Origin: Candidatus Kuenenia stuttgartensis
GTDB lineage: Bacteria > Planctomycetota > Planctomycetia > Isosphaerales > Isosphaeraceae
NCBI GenBank assembly: GCA_945874095.1
Contig: CAMCFM010000018.1
Span: 1 to 18,908 of the forward strand
Direction: 5' to 3'
DNA: 18,908 bases
Under the pieces are notes generated by a model that made no database searches, had not been told where the DNA came from, and saw only the letters and a program-made list of their open reading frames with translations. A program made the translations under genes and the position numbers. This document shows positions 7,649-15,847 of the stretch, piece after piece; position 1 is the first letter of the stretch; each line of letters begins with the position of its first letter.

Positions 7649-8359
7649 ATGATCCTTCTACCTGCCATCGACATGAAAGATGGACAATGTGTTCGGCTTG
7701 AACAAGGCGACTTCGGCCGCCAAAAGACTTATGCAGCGGACCCGACCGTGATGGCTCAGAGGTGGGCCGACGATGGAGCTGAGTGGTTGCACCTGGTGGA
7801 TCTGGATGGGGCCAAAGATGGCGGGCGATCGGTAAATTCACCGATTGTCGAACGAATTCTGAGTCAAATCGGCCTGCCCGTGCAGCTTGGTGGAGGGGTA
7901 CGGGACGAGCCTACGATTAAGCACTGGACGGATCTGGGTGTCCAAAGGCTTGTCGTGGGTACCAAAGCTGTTCGTGAGCCGGAGTGGTTTGCGGAGATGG
8001 CTCATGCGTTCCCCGGCAAACTGGTACTTGGCCTTGATGCCAAAGATGGCTGGGTGGCGACGGACGGATGGCTTGAAGTCAGCTCTGTGGATGCCGTGGA
8101 ACTGGCGAAAAAATACGAGAATCTGCCACTGGCAGGGATTGTTTACACGGACATTGCGAGGGACGGGATGCTGATTGGCCCTAACTTCCACATGACAGAG
8201 CGATTGGCTCGTGAAGTGAAGCTACCCGTGGTGGCATCAGGCGGAGTATCGTGCCTGGACGACCTCATCAGGCTCAAGACCATGCCCGTTTGGGGCACGA
8301 TCATTGGCAAAGCGTTATACGAAGATCGATTCACGCTGAAACAGGCCTTGGCGATCTAA
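7649..8359 (+). CDS. hisA: ProFAR isomerase (phosphoribosylformimino-5-aminoimidazole carboxamide ribotide isomerase)
   Basis: HisA performs the Amadori-type isomerisation just before the HisH/HisF step in histidine synthesis. The 236-residue chain has the (beta/alpha)8 pattern of the family. The catalytic pair is Asp8 in LLPAIDMKDG and Asp130 in LGLDAKDG. The phosphate-binding loops LGGGVRD and VASGGVS and the segment YTDIARDGM are also present. The length is typical. GGAGA lies 13 bases before the ATG, which is farther than ideal. PriA-type dual activity (with TrpF) is common only in actinobacteria and nothing here suggests it. The upstream spacer with its palindromes separates it from hisH, so it may have its own promoter or control. 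Confidence 0.95.
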   Translation: MILLPAIDMKDGQCVRLEQGDFGRQKTYAADPTVMAQRWADDGAEWLHLVDLDGAKDGGRSVNSPIVERILSQIGLPVQLGGGVRDEPTIKHWTDLGVQRLVVGTKAVREPEWFAEMAHAFPGKLVLGLDAKDGWVATDGWLEVSSVDAVELAKKYENLPLAGIVYTDIARDGMLIGPNFHMTERLAREVKLPVVASGGVSCLDDLIRLKTMPVWGTIIGKALYEDRFTLKQALAI

Positions 8360-8366
8360 TTTAAAT

Positions 8367-8397
8367 AAAAAAAATCGGGGCGAGAATCGTCGCCCCG
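8367..8397 (-). terminator. Intrinsic terminator, possibly bidirectional
   Basis: CGGGGCGA (8376-8383) and TCGCCCCG (8390-8397) form a perfect 8-base-pair GC-rich stem with a 6-base loop. On the minus strand the stem is followed after one base by eight T residues (A-run 8367-8374), an excellent terminator for the minus-strand gene ending at 8414. On the plus strand the run after the stem is only GTTTCTATT, so it could end hisA transcription less efficiently. Confidence 0.88.
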
Positions 8398-8413
8398 GTT
8401 TCTATTATCGAAT

Positions 8414-8944
8414 TTAAAACATGCCAAAGCCGTAGCCACCCATCGGACGGCTATAGGCATAGATCGACTGCATCACAGCGTTATAGCGTGCCGTACCGGC
8501 GTTATAGGCTTGAATCTGTGCATTTCGGCTTAACGCAGCGGTTTGTTCGTTATATGTGGCAGGATGGATCGGATCATGTGGAGCGGAGTCAAACTTCTCT
8601 CCAGGCCCATAAAACTCGGCCACTTTGGCAAGGTGACCCGGATTACGGAACCCGAACGAATTGTTATCTGTCCGATAGGGAACCGTCGGTTGCCGAACGA
8701 CTGAATTTGCCGCTCCAGAATGATAATTTGCGGACTCTGGATTCGATTCCACAGGCGGAAAGAATTCCGGGTGATCGTGCAGAGCATCAGGTGTAAATGG
8801 AGTCTTGTATTCCGTCGAGTGGTGCAATTGCGTGACCAGAGAAGGTCGGGGCACGCGCGGACGGGGACTCGACTCATCCTGAGCGAACCCCAGGACACAT
8901 GTCAAGGACGTGACCAGACTCAAACTTATCGCACGATAATCCAT
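8414..8944 (-). CDS. Small secreted protein of unknown function
   Basis: I do not recognise a family. The 176-residue protein starts with a probable Sec signal peptide (AISLSLVTSLTCVLGFA), with a plausible cleavage after residue 21 (GFA/QD). The mature part is rich in Pro, His, Asn and Ser. It contains PYRTDNNSFGFRNPGH and FYGPGEKFD, and ends in a Tyr/Ala-rich stretch closing with MGGYGFGMF. There are no cysteines after the signal peptide and no membrane helix. An AGGGG Shine-Dalgarno lies about nine bases before the ATG. It is transcribed in the same direction as metH, 94 bases downstream of it, and ends at a strong terminator. The methionine connection is probably only positional. The clear signal peptide, ribosome site and terminator argue that it is a real gene. 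Confidence 0.78.
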   Translation of the reverse strand: MDYRAISLSLVTSLTCVLGFAQDESSPRPRVPRPSLVTQLHHSTEYKTPFTPDALHDHPEFFPPVESNPESANYHSGAANSVVRQPTVPYRTDNNSFGFRNPGHLAKVAEFYGPGEKFDSAPHDPIHPATYNEQTAALSRNAQIQAYNAGTARYNAVMQSIYAYSRPMGGYGFGMF

Positions 8945-9038
8945 ACTTCGTATCCCCTTTTAGCTTCGGTGATCATATCCGTATCAAGACCATACATTTA
9001 CGTGATTCAGCCCAGTCTGTGACAGCTCTTCAGGCTGA

Positions 9039-12000
9039 TCAGAGCGGCTTGGGGTCGTAAGCCAGATTTGGCGAGAGCCAGCGTTCCGCTTCGCGTTGGC
9101 TGATCCCACTGCGTTTGGCATAATCGCTGACCTGATCGTCTGTGAGCCAGTCCACTGCGAAATATCGGCTGTCAGGGTGGCTGAAGTACCATCCACTGAC
9201 CGATGCGGCTGGATACATGGCCATCGACTCTGTCAGACTGATTCCACTCGCAGATTCTGGCTTGAGCCAGTTCCACAACGTTTGCTTGGGGATGTGGTCG
9301 GGGCAGGCAGGATAGCCGGGAGCTGGCCTGATGCCTCGGTATTTTTCGTCGATCAGGTCCGGGTTCGAGAGCGATTCCGTTAGCCCAAAACCCCAGTCGT
9401 TACGGGCCTGTTTGTGGAGGTACTCGGCAAAGGCTTCGGCAAATCTGTCGGCCAGAGCTTTGACCAGAATCCCGTTGTAGGTGTCGTGATCGGCTTTTTC
9501 GAGAGCGTTTGCAAGTTCATCAGCTCCGATTCCAGCCGTCACGGCAAAACCACCGAGATAATCGAGTTTGCCAGATTCCGCCGGTGCGACGAAATCGGAT
9601 AGGCTCAGATATTGCTTCTGGCCCACGCGTTCCCACTGCTGGCGAAGCATCGGGAACCGATAAGCCTCGGTTGACTTCGATTCGTCCGTAAAGCAGACAA
9701 TATCTTCGCCTTCAGCATGTGCCGGCAGGAATCCGTAAACACCACTGGCTATGATCGACCGATCGGAAATGATCTTGTCGAGCATCTTCAGGGCATCGTT
9801 GTAGAGCTTGGTTGCCTCAGCCCCTGAGTGGGGATTGTTCAGGATGGACGGGAACTTGCCCTTGAATTCCCAGGCCTGAAAGAACGGAGACCAGTCGATG
9901 AACTCGACGAGTTTCGAGAGCGGCAGGTCTTCAATCACCTTCACGCCCGTAAAGGCTGGCTTGGGAGGGGTATAGGCTGACCAGTCGATTGGGAATCGCC
10001 CCGCTTTGGCCTGTTCAAACGTGACCAGATTCCGTGCCCGTTTGCGGGCGAAACCGATGCGTTCGTCTTCCTGAGACTTGCTGAGTTTGTCGAGAAACGC
10101 CGGGCGGGTGTCGTCGCGAATCAGCTGATCGACCACTCCGACGCACTTCGACGCATCTTTCACATGCACCACAGGGCCGCTGTAGGAAGGCGAAATCTTC
10201 ACGGCCGTGTGGCGTGGGCTGGTCGTAGCCCCGCCGATCAGCAGAGGGATCGTAAAGCCTTGCCTCTGCATTTCCGAGGCCACATGGGTCATCTCTTCAA
10301 GGCTTGGAGTGATCAGGCCCGAGAGGCCGATCATGTCCACCTGATGCTCTTTGGCGGCTTTCAGAATCTTATCGCAATGGCACATCACGCCGATGTCGAT
10401 GATGTCATAGTCATTACAGCCCAGAACCACACCCACGATGTTCTTGCCGATATCGTGTACATCGCCCTTGACGGTGGCCATCAAAATCTTGCCACGGGCC
10501 GTGTGTTCGGTCCCGCCAGAGGCTTTCTCGGCCTCCATTTTCGGCATCAGGTGAGCCACGGCTTTCTTCATAACACGGGCCGACTTAACCACTTGCGGCA
10601 GGAACATCTGGCCGGCCCCAAAGCGGTCGCCGACGATATTCATGGCGTCCATCAAAGGACCTTCGATGATCGACAGGGTCGGCATGTACTTGGTCATGGC
10701 CTCGTCCAGGTCGACGTCGAGATAATCGCCCAGACCGTGGATAACAGCATGTGCCAGACGGTCTTCCAGCACGCCGTCGCGCCAGGCTTCGTCGCGGACC
10801 TTTTCCTTGCGGTCAGCACCTTTGAACTGGTCAGCGAATTCGATCAGGCGGTCCGAGGCATCCGGGCGACGGTCGAGGAGGACGTCTTCAACCTTTTCCA
10901 GAAGATCGGCAGGGATATCCTGATAAACCATCAACTGGGAAGGGTTGATGATGGCCATGTCCAGACCGGCCTGAATGGCGTGGTAGAGGAACGCCGAATT
11001 CATGGCTTCGCGGACGGTGTCGTTGCCACGGAACGAGAACGACACATTCGAGACCCCGCCTGAGGTTCTGGCTCCCGGGCACTCGACTTTCAGGCGTTTG
11101 ACGGCCTCGAAGAATTCGATGGCATAGCGATTATGCTCTTCAATGCCAGTGCCAACGGTCAGAATGTTGGAGTCAAAGATGATGTCGGTCGGATGAAAAC
11201 CGGCCTTTTCGATCAGCAGGTTGTAGGCACGCTTGCAGATAGCCACTTTGCGATCCGCATCCGTCGCCTGGCCCTCTTCGTCGAAGGCCATGATTACGGC
11301 AGCCGCCCCATAACGCTTGACAAGTCGGGCCTGCTTCAGGAAAAGTTCTTCACCTTCCTTGAGGCTGATGGAATTGACGATCGAACGACCCTGAACGCAC
11401 TTCAGGCCGGCTTCGATGACCGAGAATTTGGAGCTGTCGATCATGACCGGGACGCGGGAAATGTCGGGCTCGGCGGCGATCAGGTTCAGGAAGCGGGTCA
11501 TGGCGGCTTCGCCGTCGATCATGCCTTCATCCATGTTGACATCGATCACGTTTGCTCCGCCGTCCACCTGATCGCGGGCGATGGAGAGGGCTTCGTCAAA
11601 ATTTCCATCGCGGATCAGGCGGGCAAATTTGCGGGAGCCTGTGATGTTGGTCCGTTCACCGATATTGAGGAAGGTGATGCCCTCTTGAAACGCGATCGGC
11701 TCAAGCCCTGAATAGGCGGCCAAAGGTTCCCAGGTCGGCATGGGCCGAGGGGCGACGCCTTCTACGGCGGCGGCAATCTGGCGGATATAATCCGGGTTTG
11801 TGCCGCAGCAGCCACCGACGATATTGAGCCAGCCATTGCGAGCGAATTCGCCGATCACTTCAGCCATGTGTTCCGGTGGGTCGTCGAAGCTACCGAAACC
11901 GTCTGGGAGACCAGCGTTCGGGTGCGTGCTGATCCGGCAGGTGGCAATTTTGGCAAGCGATTCCAGGTATGGCCGCATGTCGTCTGCACCAAGGGCGCAG

Positions 12001-12740
12001 TTGATTCCGACAGAGAGCATGGGGAAGTGGCGGATCGACTCCCAAAAAGCTTCAGCCGTCTGTCCTGAAAGGGTCCGGCCCGATTTGTCGGTAATCGTGA
12101 CAGAGATCATGACCGGCACGGTGCGGCCTGACTCGTCAAAATATCGACTGATGGCGAACAGACACGCCTTCAGGTTCAAAGTGTCGAACGTGGTCTCAGG
12201 AAAGAGGATATCGACGCCTGATTCAACAAGAACCTGAATCTGTTCGCCGTAGACTTCGACCAGTTCGTCGAACGTGACGGCACGATAGGCAGGGTCGGAA
12301 ACGTTGGGCGAGATCGAAGCCGTTTTGGTGGTCGGTCCGATCGAGCCGGCAACATAACGTGGCTTGTCTGGATTCATGGCTGTATAGGCATCGGCAGCGC
12401 GGCGGGCTACGGCGACAGCGGCCTGATTCAGCTCTTTGACCAGATGCTCCATGCCATAGTCGGCCATGCCGATCTGGGTGGCATTGAAGGTATTGGTTTC
12501 GATAATGTCTGCACCAGCCGCAAGATAGGCTCTATGAACTTCTTCGATAATATCCGGGCGGGTGATGGCCAGAAGGTCATTGAAACCTTTGAGCGGAACC
12601 GGGTGGCTGGCGAATCGAGTGCCGTGGAAGTCTTGATCCGTCAGCCCATAGGTCTGGAGCATGGTGCCCATGGCACCGTCGAGGATCAGAATACGTTGGT
12701 CGAGAATCGACTCCAAAGCGGACTTGGCCGTACTCGGCAT
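9039..12740 (-). CDS. metH: Cobalamin-dependent methionine synthase
   Basis: MetH transfers a methyl group from methyltetrahydrofolate to homocysteine via B12. All four modules are present in the usual order. The homocysteine domain (about 1-325) has zinc ligands Cys248, Cys311 and Cys312. The folate domain (about 355-620) contains FLNIGERTNITGSRKF. The B12 domain contains DVHDIGKNIVG, with the cobalt-ligand His762. The C-terminal reactivation domain contains RPAPGYPACPDH (from Arg1138) for S-adenosylmethionine binding. The start at 12740 gives 1233 residues, and these numbers match the E. coli enzyme within three residues. The open frame continues up to an ATG at 12857, but that would add 39 residues absent from the family and lies at the predicted transcription start. 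AGGAAG sits about 12 bases before 12740. The gene is divergent from the receiver gene at 13024. Confidence 0.97.
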   Translation of the reverse strand: MPSTAKSALESILDQRILILDGAMGTMLQTYGLTDQDFHGTRFASHPVPLKGFNDLLAITRPDIIEEVHRAYLAAGADIIETNTFNATQIGMADYGMEHLVKELNQAAVAVARRAADAYTAMNPDKPRYVAGSIGPTTKTASISPNVSDPAYRAVTFDELVEVYGEQIQVLVESGVDILFPETTFDTLNLKACLFAISRYFDESGRTVPVMISVTITDKSGRTLSGQTAEAFWESIRHFPMLSVGINCALGADDMRPYLESLAKIATCRISTHPNAGLPDGFGSFDDPPEHMAEVIGEFARNGWLNIVGGCCGTNPDYIRQIAAAVEGVAPRPMPTWEPLAAYSGLEPIAFQEGITFLNIGERTNITGSRKFARLIRDGNFDEALSIARDQVDGGANVIDVNMDEGMIDGEAAMTRFLNLIAAEPDISRVPVMIDSSKFSVIEAGLKCVQGRSIVNSISLKEGEELFLKQARLVKRYGAAAVIMAFDEEGQATDADRKVAICKRAYNLLIEKAGFHPTDIIFDSNILTVGTGIEEHNRYAIEFFEAVKRLKVECPGARTSGGVSNVSFSFRGNDTVREAMNSAFLYHAIQAGLDMAIINPSQLMVYQDIPADLLEKVEDVLLDRRPDASDRLIEFADQFKGADRKEKVRDEAWRDGVLEDRLAHAVIHGLGDYLDVDLDEAMTKYMPTLSIIEGPLMDAMNIVGDRFGAGQMFLPQVVKSARVMKKAVAHLMPKMEAEKASGGTEHTARGKILMATVKGDVHDIGKNIVGVVLGCNDYDIIDIGVMCHCDKILKAAKEHQVDMIGLSGLITPSLEEMTHVASEMQRQGFTIPLLIGGATTSPRHTAVKISPSYSGPVVHVKDASKCVGVVDQLIRDDTRPAFLDKLSKSQEDERIGFARKRARNLVTFEQAKAGRFPIDWSAYTPPKPAFTGVKVIEDLPLSKLVEFIDWSPFFQAWEFKGKFPSILNNPHSGAEATKLYNDALKMLDKIISDRSIIASGVYGFLPAHAEGEDIVCFTDESKSTEAYRFPMLRQQWERVGQKQYLSLSDFVAPAESGKLDYLGGFAVTAGIGADELANALEKADHDTYNGILVKALADRFAEAFAEYLHKQARNDWGFGLTESLSNPDLIDEKYRGIRPAPGYPACPDHIPKQTLWNWLKPESASGISLTESMAMYPAASVSGWYFSHPDSRYFAVDWLTDDQVSDYAKRSGISQREAERWLSPNLAYDPKPL

Positions 12741-12784
12741 CACTTTTTCAACTTCCTTTAGGCGAACCGATGAAACAATCGACA

Positions 12785-12796
12785 TCGTCGCGACGA
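12785..12796. repeat. 12-base perfect palindrome in the metH leader
   Basis: TCGTCGCGACGA is its own reverse complement. It lies between the alternative hairpins and the metH start, 45 bases before the ATG. It may be an operator or a short RNA hairpin, and chance cannot be excluded in a GC-rich context. Confidence 0.4.
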
Positions 12797-12851
12797 CCAC
12801 TTGGGCGGACCGGGATTTATCTCTAGATTGAAACCACTTGCACCCAAGCGG
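12797..12851 (-). promoter_or_regulatory. metH leader segment with two alternative hairpins
   Basis: In the minus-strand transcript the segment from 12851 to 12841 (CCGCUUGGGUG) can pair in two ways. Its first seven bases pair with the adjacent CAAGUGG (12840-12834), giving a short hairpin with loop GGUG. Alternatively all eleven bases pair with CGCCCAAGUGG (12807-12797), allowing two G-U pairs. The two folds exclude each other. I could not match this to a cobalamin, SAM or SAH riboswitch consensus by eye. Confidence 0.35.
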
Positions 12852-12873
12852 CTTCAAACCCTGAATACATACT

Positions 12874-12903
12874 ATTATCCAAGCAAAACAGCAAAACTGT
12901 CAA
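12874..12903 (-). promoter_or_regulatory. metH: Predicted sigma-70-type promoter of metH
   Basis: On the minus strand a perfect -35 box TTGACA (12903-12898) is followed after 18 bases by GATAAT (12879-12874), five of six matches to the -10 consensus. Transcription would start near 12867, giving a leader of roughly 127 bases before the metH ATG at 12740. This supports 12740 rather than 12857 as the translation start. Confidence 0.6.
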
Positions 12904-13006
12904 GCGAACCTGAACAAGGTGTCGCCTTGATTCGACATCGTCCATGACGTAGGCTTTATTCAACACACGATGGAATGCGCTGAGAATGCAGAATCTTGCC
13001 CCGACC

Positions 13007-13013
13007 AGGAGAG
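13007..13013 (+). promoter_or_regulatory. Shine-Dalgarno of the receiver gene
   Basis: AGGAGAG lies ten bases before the ATG at 13024 and supports that start. Confidence 0.6.
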
Positions 13014-13023
13014 CGTTTGAATC

Positions 13024-13461
13024 ATGTCTGAAGTCCCAAAAATCTTGATCGTGGACGACGATGCAGAGATCGTAGAATCGCTCAAGGCGATTCTGGAGTC
13101 GCGTGGCTATTCCGTTAAGTCCGCTCGCGACGGTTCCGCCGGCCTTGCAGAAGCGGAAGCGAACCCGCCCGACCTGATGATCCTCGACATGATGATGCCG
13201 AAAAAGAGCGGATTCATGGTTCTGGAGAAGCTTCGAACGAGGCCTGAAGGCATCATTCCGACCATCATGATGACTGGCAACGAAGGCAGCCGTCACCGCG
13301 CATATGCCGAAATGCTTGGCGTGAAAGAGTATCTGCGCAAGCCATTTGCACTCGACAGAATGCTCAAAGCCGTTCGCCAAAGCCTTATTGAATCAGGGTT
13401 TACCCTGCCTGAAGCCGATGCCGTGGCCGTGCCCAACCCTGATGAAGAAGAGCTGATCTGA
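13024..13461 (+). CDS. Stand-alone response regulator receiver protein
   Basis: The 145-residue protein is a CheY-like receiver with no output domain. The acidic pocket is Asp11-Asp13 (VDDDAE), the phosphorylated residue is Asp55 in LMILDMMMP, the switch Thr is Thr84 in MMTGN, and the conserved Lys is Lys106 in LRKPF. All are intact. A short acidic tail (about 127-145, ending DEEELI) follows the domain. No histidine kinase is encoded nearby, so the partner is unknown. It may work through protein contacts, as single-domain receivers do in chemotaxis or phosphorelays. A good Shine-Dalgarno precedes it. The amidase gene begins 32 bases after its stop, so they are probably co-transcribed, although a functional link is not established. 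Confidence 0.94.
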   Translation: MSEVPKILIVDDDAEIVESLKAILESRGYSVKSARDGSAGLAEAEANPPDLMILDMMMPKKSGFMVLEKLRTRPEGIIPTIMMTGNEGSRHRAYAEMLGVKEYLRKPFALDRMLKAVRQSLIESGFTLPEADAVAVPNPDEEELI

Positions 13462-13481
13462 CTTCGTTCTGGAAAAGATCC

Positions 13482-13487
13482 GGAGAG
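13482..13487 (+). promoter_or_regulatory. Shine-Dalgarno supporting a TTG start for the amidase
   Basis: GGAGAG lies six bases before the TTG at 13494. The alternative ATG at 13515 has no comparable site at a suitable distance, so the TTG is preferred. Confidence 0.5.
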
Positions 13488-13493
13488 CCGCTT

Positions 13494-14846
13494 TTGAAAC
13501 CACCCTTTGGGCCGATGTCGCTGACTCTCACAGAGCTTGTGGACTCGATTGAGTCAGGCCGTCTCACATCTCTTGAATTGATCGAGAGTTGCCTGAGCTG
13601 GATTGACATATCTGACCCGGAATTACACGCCTGGGTGATGATCGATCGTGATGGGGCCGTGACCAGGGCCAGGGAATCAGACGCCCGACGCTCTGAGAAT
13701 CGCCCCTTAAGCCGTCTCGACGGAATCCCTGTAGGCGTAAAGGATATCATCGACGTGGCCGGCTGGCCCACCGTGGCTGGGTTTAAGCCCTGGAGTGATA
13801 AAATCGCTACAACCGATGCCTGGATTGTGGCGAAAATGCGGCAAGCGGGTCTGATCCCACTGGGTAAAACCGTAACCACCCAGTTCGCCTCGATTGATCC
13901 TCCACCGACTCTGAATCCGTGGGATGTTGAAAGCACGCCAGGTGGATCTTCCAGCGGATCGTGCGCCTCGGTGGCCAGTGGGATGGTTCCTCTGGCCTTG
14001 GGTTCGCAGACCGGTGGATCGATCAATCGGCCAGCCAGTTTCTGTGGAGTGGTTGGCCTGAAGCTGACTTACAGCGAATGGCCTACCGATGGAGTGGTGC
14101 CCTGCTCTCCGAGTCTGGACACTCTTGGCCCTATTACTTGTAATGTGAAAGATCTGGAGCTCGTACTCGCTACACTGCCCGGCATTTTTGACTCGCCTGC
14201 ATATCGCGAGCTCTTCCAGAAAGGCTTGAATCACGACCCTGACCGGCCTTTAAGAATCTTGAGGCTGGGCGGACGGTTCCAATCGTTGGCCAGTCAGGAG
14301 ATGCAAAACGCGATGGACCTGGCTGTGGATCGACTCCAGATGGCTGGTTGCGTGGTGGAATTTGACGAGAACGCCACGTTTTTTGACGACGACCTCTGGA
14401 GGATCCATCGAACCATCATGATGGCCGAGTGCTTTATCACGCATGAGACTCTTTTTGCAGAGTATCCAGACGATTATTCCCCGAAAATTCGGGGCTGGGT
14501 GGAAACAGGCCGGGAGATTTCTGAATCAGACTATCATGATGCCCAACTTCAAAGAGGCGTAAAACTGGCTGAATTTACCCGCATTTTTGGCCAATACGAC
14601 GCCGTTTTGACTCCAGCCGCATTGGGCGAGGCCCCAGGTCTTGAAACCACCGGCGACCCAGTATTTAACTCACCCTGGACCCTTCTGGGCGTACCCAGCC
14701 TGACCGTTCCAGTCACACTTTCCGACACAGAAATGCCTCTGGGCGTGCAACTTGTGTCAACACGAACTGGCCCTGAGCCGTTTGGTCGACTCATAAACGC
14801 AGGGATACAGCTCGAAGAACAAAATCAAAAAAACGATTTCTATTGA
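13494..14846 (+). CDS. Amidase-signature family hydrolase
   Basis: This is a Ser-cisSer-Lys hydrolase of 450 residues that should hydrolyse a C-N amide bond. The triad is visible with the family's standard spacing: Lys83 in GVKDIID, Ser152 in GGSSSGS and Ser176 in GSQTGGSINRPASFCG. The residue after SI is Asn178, where many members have Arg. The start is TTG at 13494, chosen for its Shine-Dalgarno, and an ATG seven codons later is the alternative. It could be related to GatA or to a stand-alone amidase acting on small amides. GatA is less likely because gatB and gatC are not adjacent and the signature segment diverges. The substrate cannot be told. It lies between the receiver gene and panC. 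An 84-base gap before panC leaves room for a separate promoter. Confidence 0.9.
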   Translation: MKPPFGPMSLTLTELVDSIESGRLTSLELIESCLSWIDISDPELHAWVMIDRDGAVTRARESDARRSENRPLSRLDGIPVGVKDIIDVAGWPTVAGFKPWSDKIATTDAWIVAKMRQAGLIPLGKTVTTQFASIDPPPTLNPWDVESTPGGSSSGSCASVASGMVPLALGSQTGGSINRPASFCGVVGLKLTYSEWPTDGVVPCSPSLDTLGPITCNVKDLELVLATLPGIFDSPAYRELFQKGLNHDPDRPLRILRLGGRFQSLASQEMQNAMDLAVDRLQMAGCVVEFDENATFFDDDLWRIHRTIMMAECFITHETLFAEYPDDYSPKIRGWVETGREISESDYHDAQLQRGVKLAEFTRIFGQYDAVLTPAALGEAPGLETTGDPVFNSPWTLLGVPSLTVPVTLSDTEMPLGVQLVSTRTGPEPFGRLINAGIQLEEQNQKNDFY

Positions 14847-14930
14847 CCAGATCTGCGATCCCGAACGACTGCTGGTAGTCACCAAACCTTCTACTATCAA
14901 AGTATTTTCTCTCTCAGAGCCCGCCCCATC

Positions 14931-15830
14931 ATGACTGATAGCCCGATTGTCCTCCGTTCGATCGCCGATACACGAAACTGGTCTCGCGAAATGCGCCGTT
15001 CAGGCACGCTCGGATTTGTTCCAACCATGGGGGCACTTCACGAAGGCCATGCGGAACTGATGCGTGTGGCGGCCCGCGAGTGTGGAGCTGTGGCTGTCTC
15101 GATTTATGTCAATCCGACTCAGTTTGGGCCTAAGGAAGATCTGGGGAAATATCCGAGAACCTTTGAAAGCGACCTCGAACTGTGCCGGTCTGTGGGTGTA
15201 AAGGCGATCTTCTTCCCCTCCGATGAGATCATGTACCCCCATGGTCGTGAAGACTTTACAGCCGTTGAAGTTCCAACTCTGACGACTCTGTTCGAAGGTG
15301 CCAGCCGCCCCGGCCATTTTGTGGGTGTGGCCACCGTGGTCACAAAACTGTTCGGCATCGTTCAGCCTGATTTTTCCTATTTCGGACGTAAAGATTATCA
15401 GCAATGGCTTGTCATCAAACGCATGACGGAAGATTTAAATCTGGGCGTGAATCTGCGGCGGGTGGACACTGTTCGAGAGTCTGACGGACTGGCTATGAGC
15501 AGCCGGAACCGGTACCTGTCAGCCGATGAGCGAGCATCAGCCCTTGGTTTGAGTCGTTCTTTGAAGGCTTTAGAAAATGCTTTGGCGGCTGGAGAAAGAC
15601 GGGTTAAACCGCTTGAAAAGTGTATGATGGACGTGCTTGATAGCGACTCCGGCGTTCAATTGGACTATGCCCGCATCGTGAATGCCGATAATCTAAGAGA
15701 GCTGGAAGTGGTGGAGACCCACATTCCGGAATCAGCCGTGGCCTTGATTGCTGCCCGAGTCGGCACCACGCGATTGATCGACAACCTGATGCTGCCGCCG
15801 ATTTCAGGGAGAACTGAAATCAGAGCCTGA
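14931..15830 (+). CDS. panC: Pantothenate synthetase (pantoate--beta-alanine ligase)
   Basis: PanC joins pantoate and beta-alanine using ATP, the last step of vitamin B5 synthesis. The 299-residue protein shows the nucleotidyltransferase signature PTMGALHEGH at 31-40 with His37 and His40. It also has YVNPTQFGPKEDL, the ATP-binding GRKDYQQ (Lys154) and the MSSRN segment at 189-193 that acts as the KMSKS-like loop. The length is within the normal range of about 280-300. panD, which makes the beta-alanine substrate, begins 17 bases after the stop, so the two are almost surely one operon. No strong Shine-Dalgarno precedes the ATG. panB, which makes part of the other substrate, is not in the window. 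Confidence 0.97.
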   Translation: MTDSPIVLRSIADTRNWSREMRRSGTLGFVPTMGALHEGHAELMRVAARECGAVAVSIYVNPTQFGPKEDLGKYPRTFESDLELCRSVGVKAIFFPSDEIMYPHGREDFTAVEVPTLTTLFEGASRPGHFVGVATVVTKLFGIVQPDFSYFGRKDYQQWLVIKRMTEDLNLGVNLRRVDTVRESDGLAMSSRNRYLSADERASALGLSRSLKALENALAAGERRVKPLEKCMMDVLDSDSGVQLDYARIVNADNLRELEVVETHIPESAVALIAARVGTTRLIDNLMLPPISGRTEIRA

Positions 15831-15847
15831 GGAAGAGCTGCCCGCAC

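Noticed and set aside
9001..9041. Imperfect stem at the metH stop codon (CAGCC and GGCTG with an inner CTGT/ACAG)
   Set aside because: It has bulges and no T-run follows on the minus strand, so an intrinsic terminator is not supported.
10164..11063. Open frame of 299 codons on the plus strand inside metH
   Set aside because: It is fully antisense to the conserved B12 and folate domains of metH, has no ribosome site or recognisable domain, and its His/Asp/Val-rich composition is what the complement of metH codons produces.
11133..11711. Open frame of 192 codons on the plus strand inside metH
   Set aside because: Same reasoning: it mirrors the folate-binding region of metH and shows no independent coding signal.
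12741..12857. 39-residue N-terminal extension of MetH
   Set aside because: It is absent from the family, overlaps the predicted promoter-proximal leader, and residue numbering of the zinc and B12 ligands matches the E. coli enzyme only when the start is 12740.
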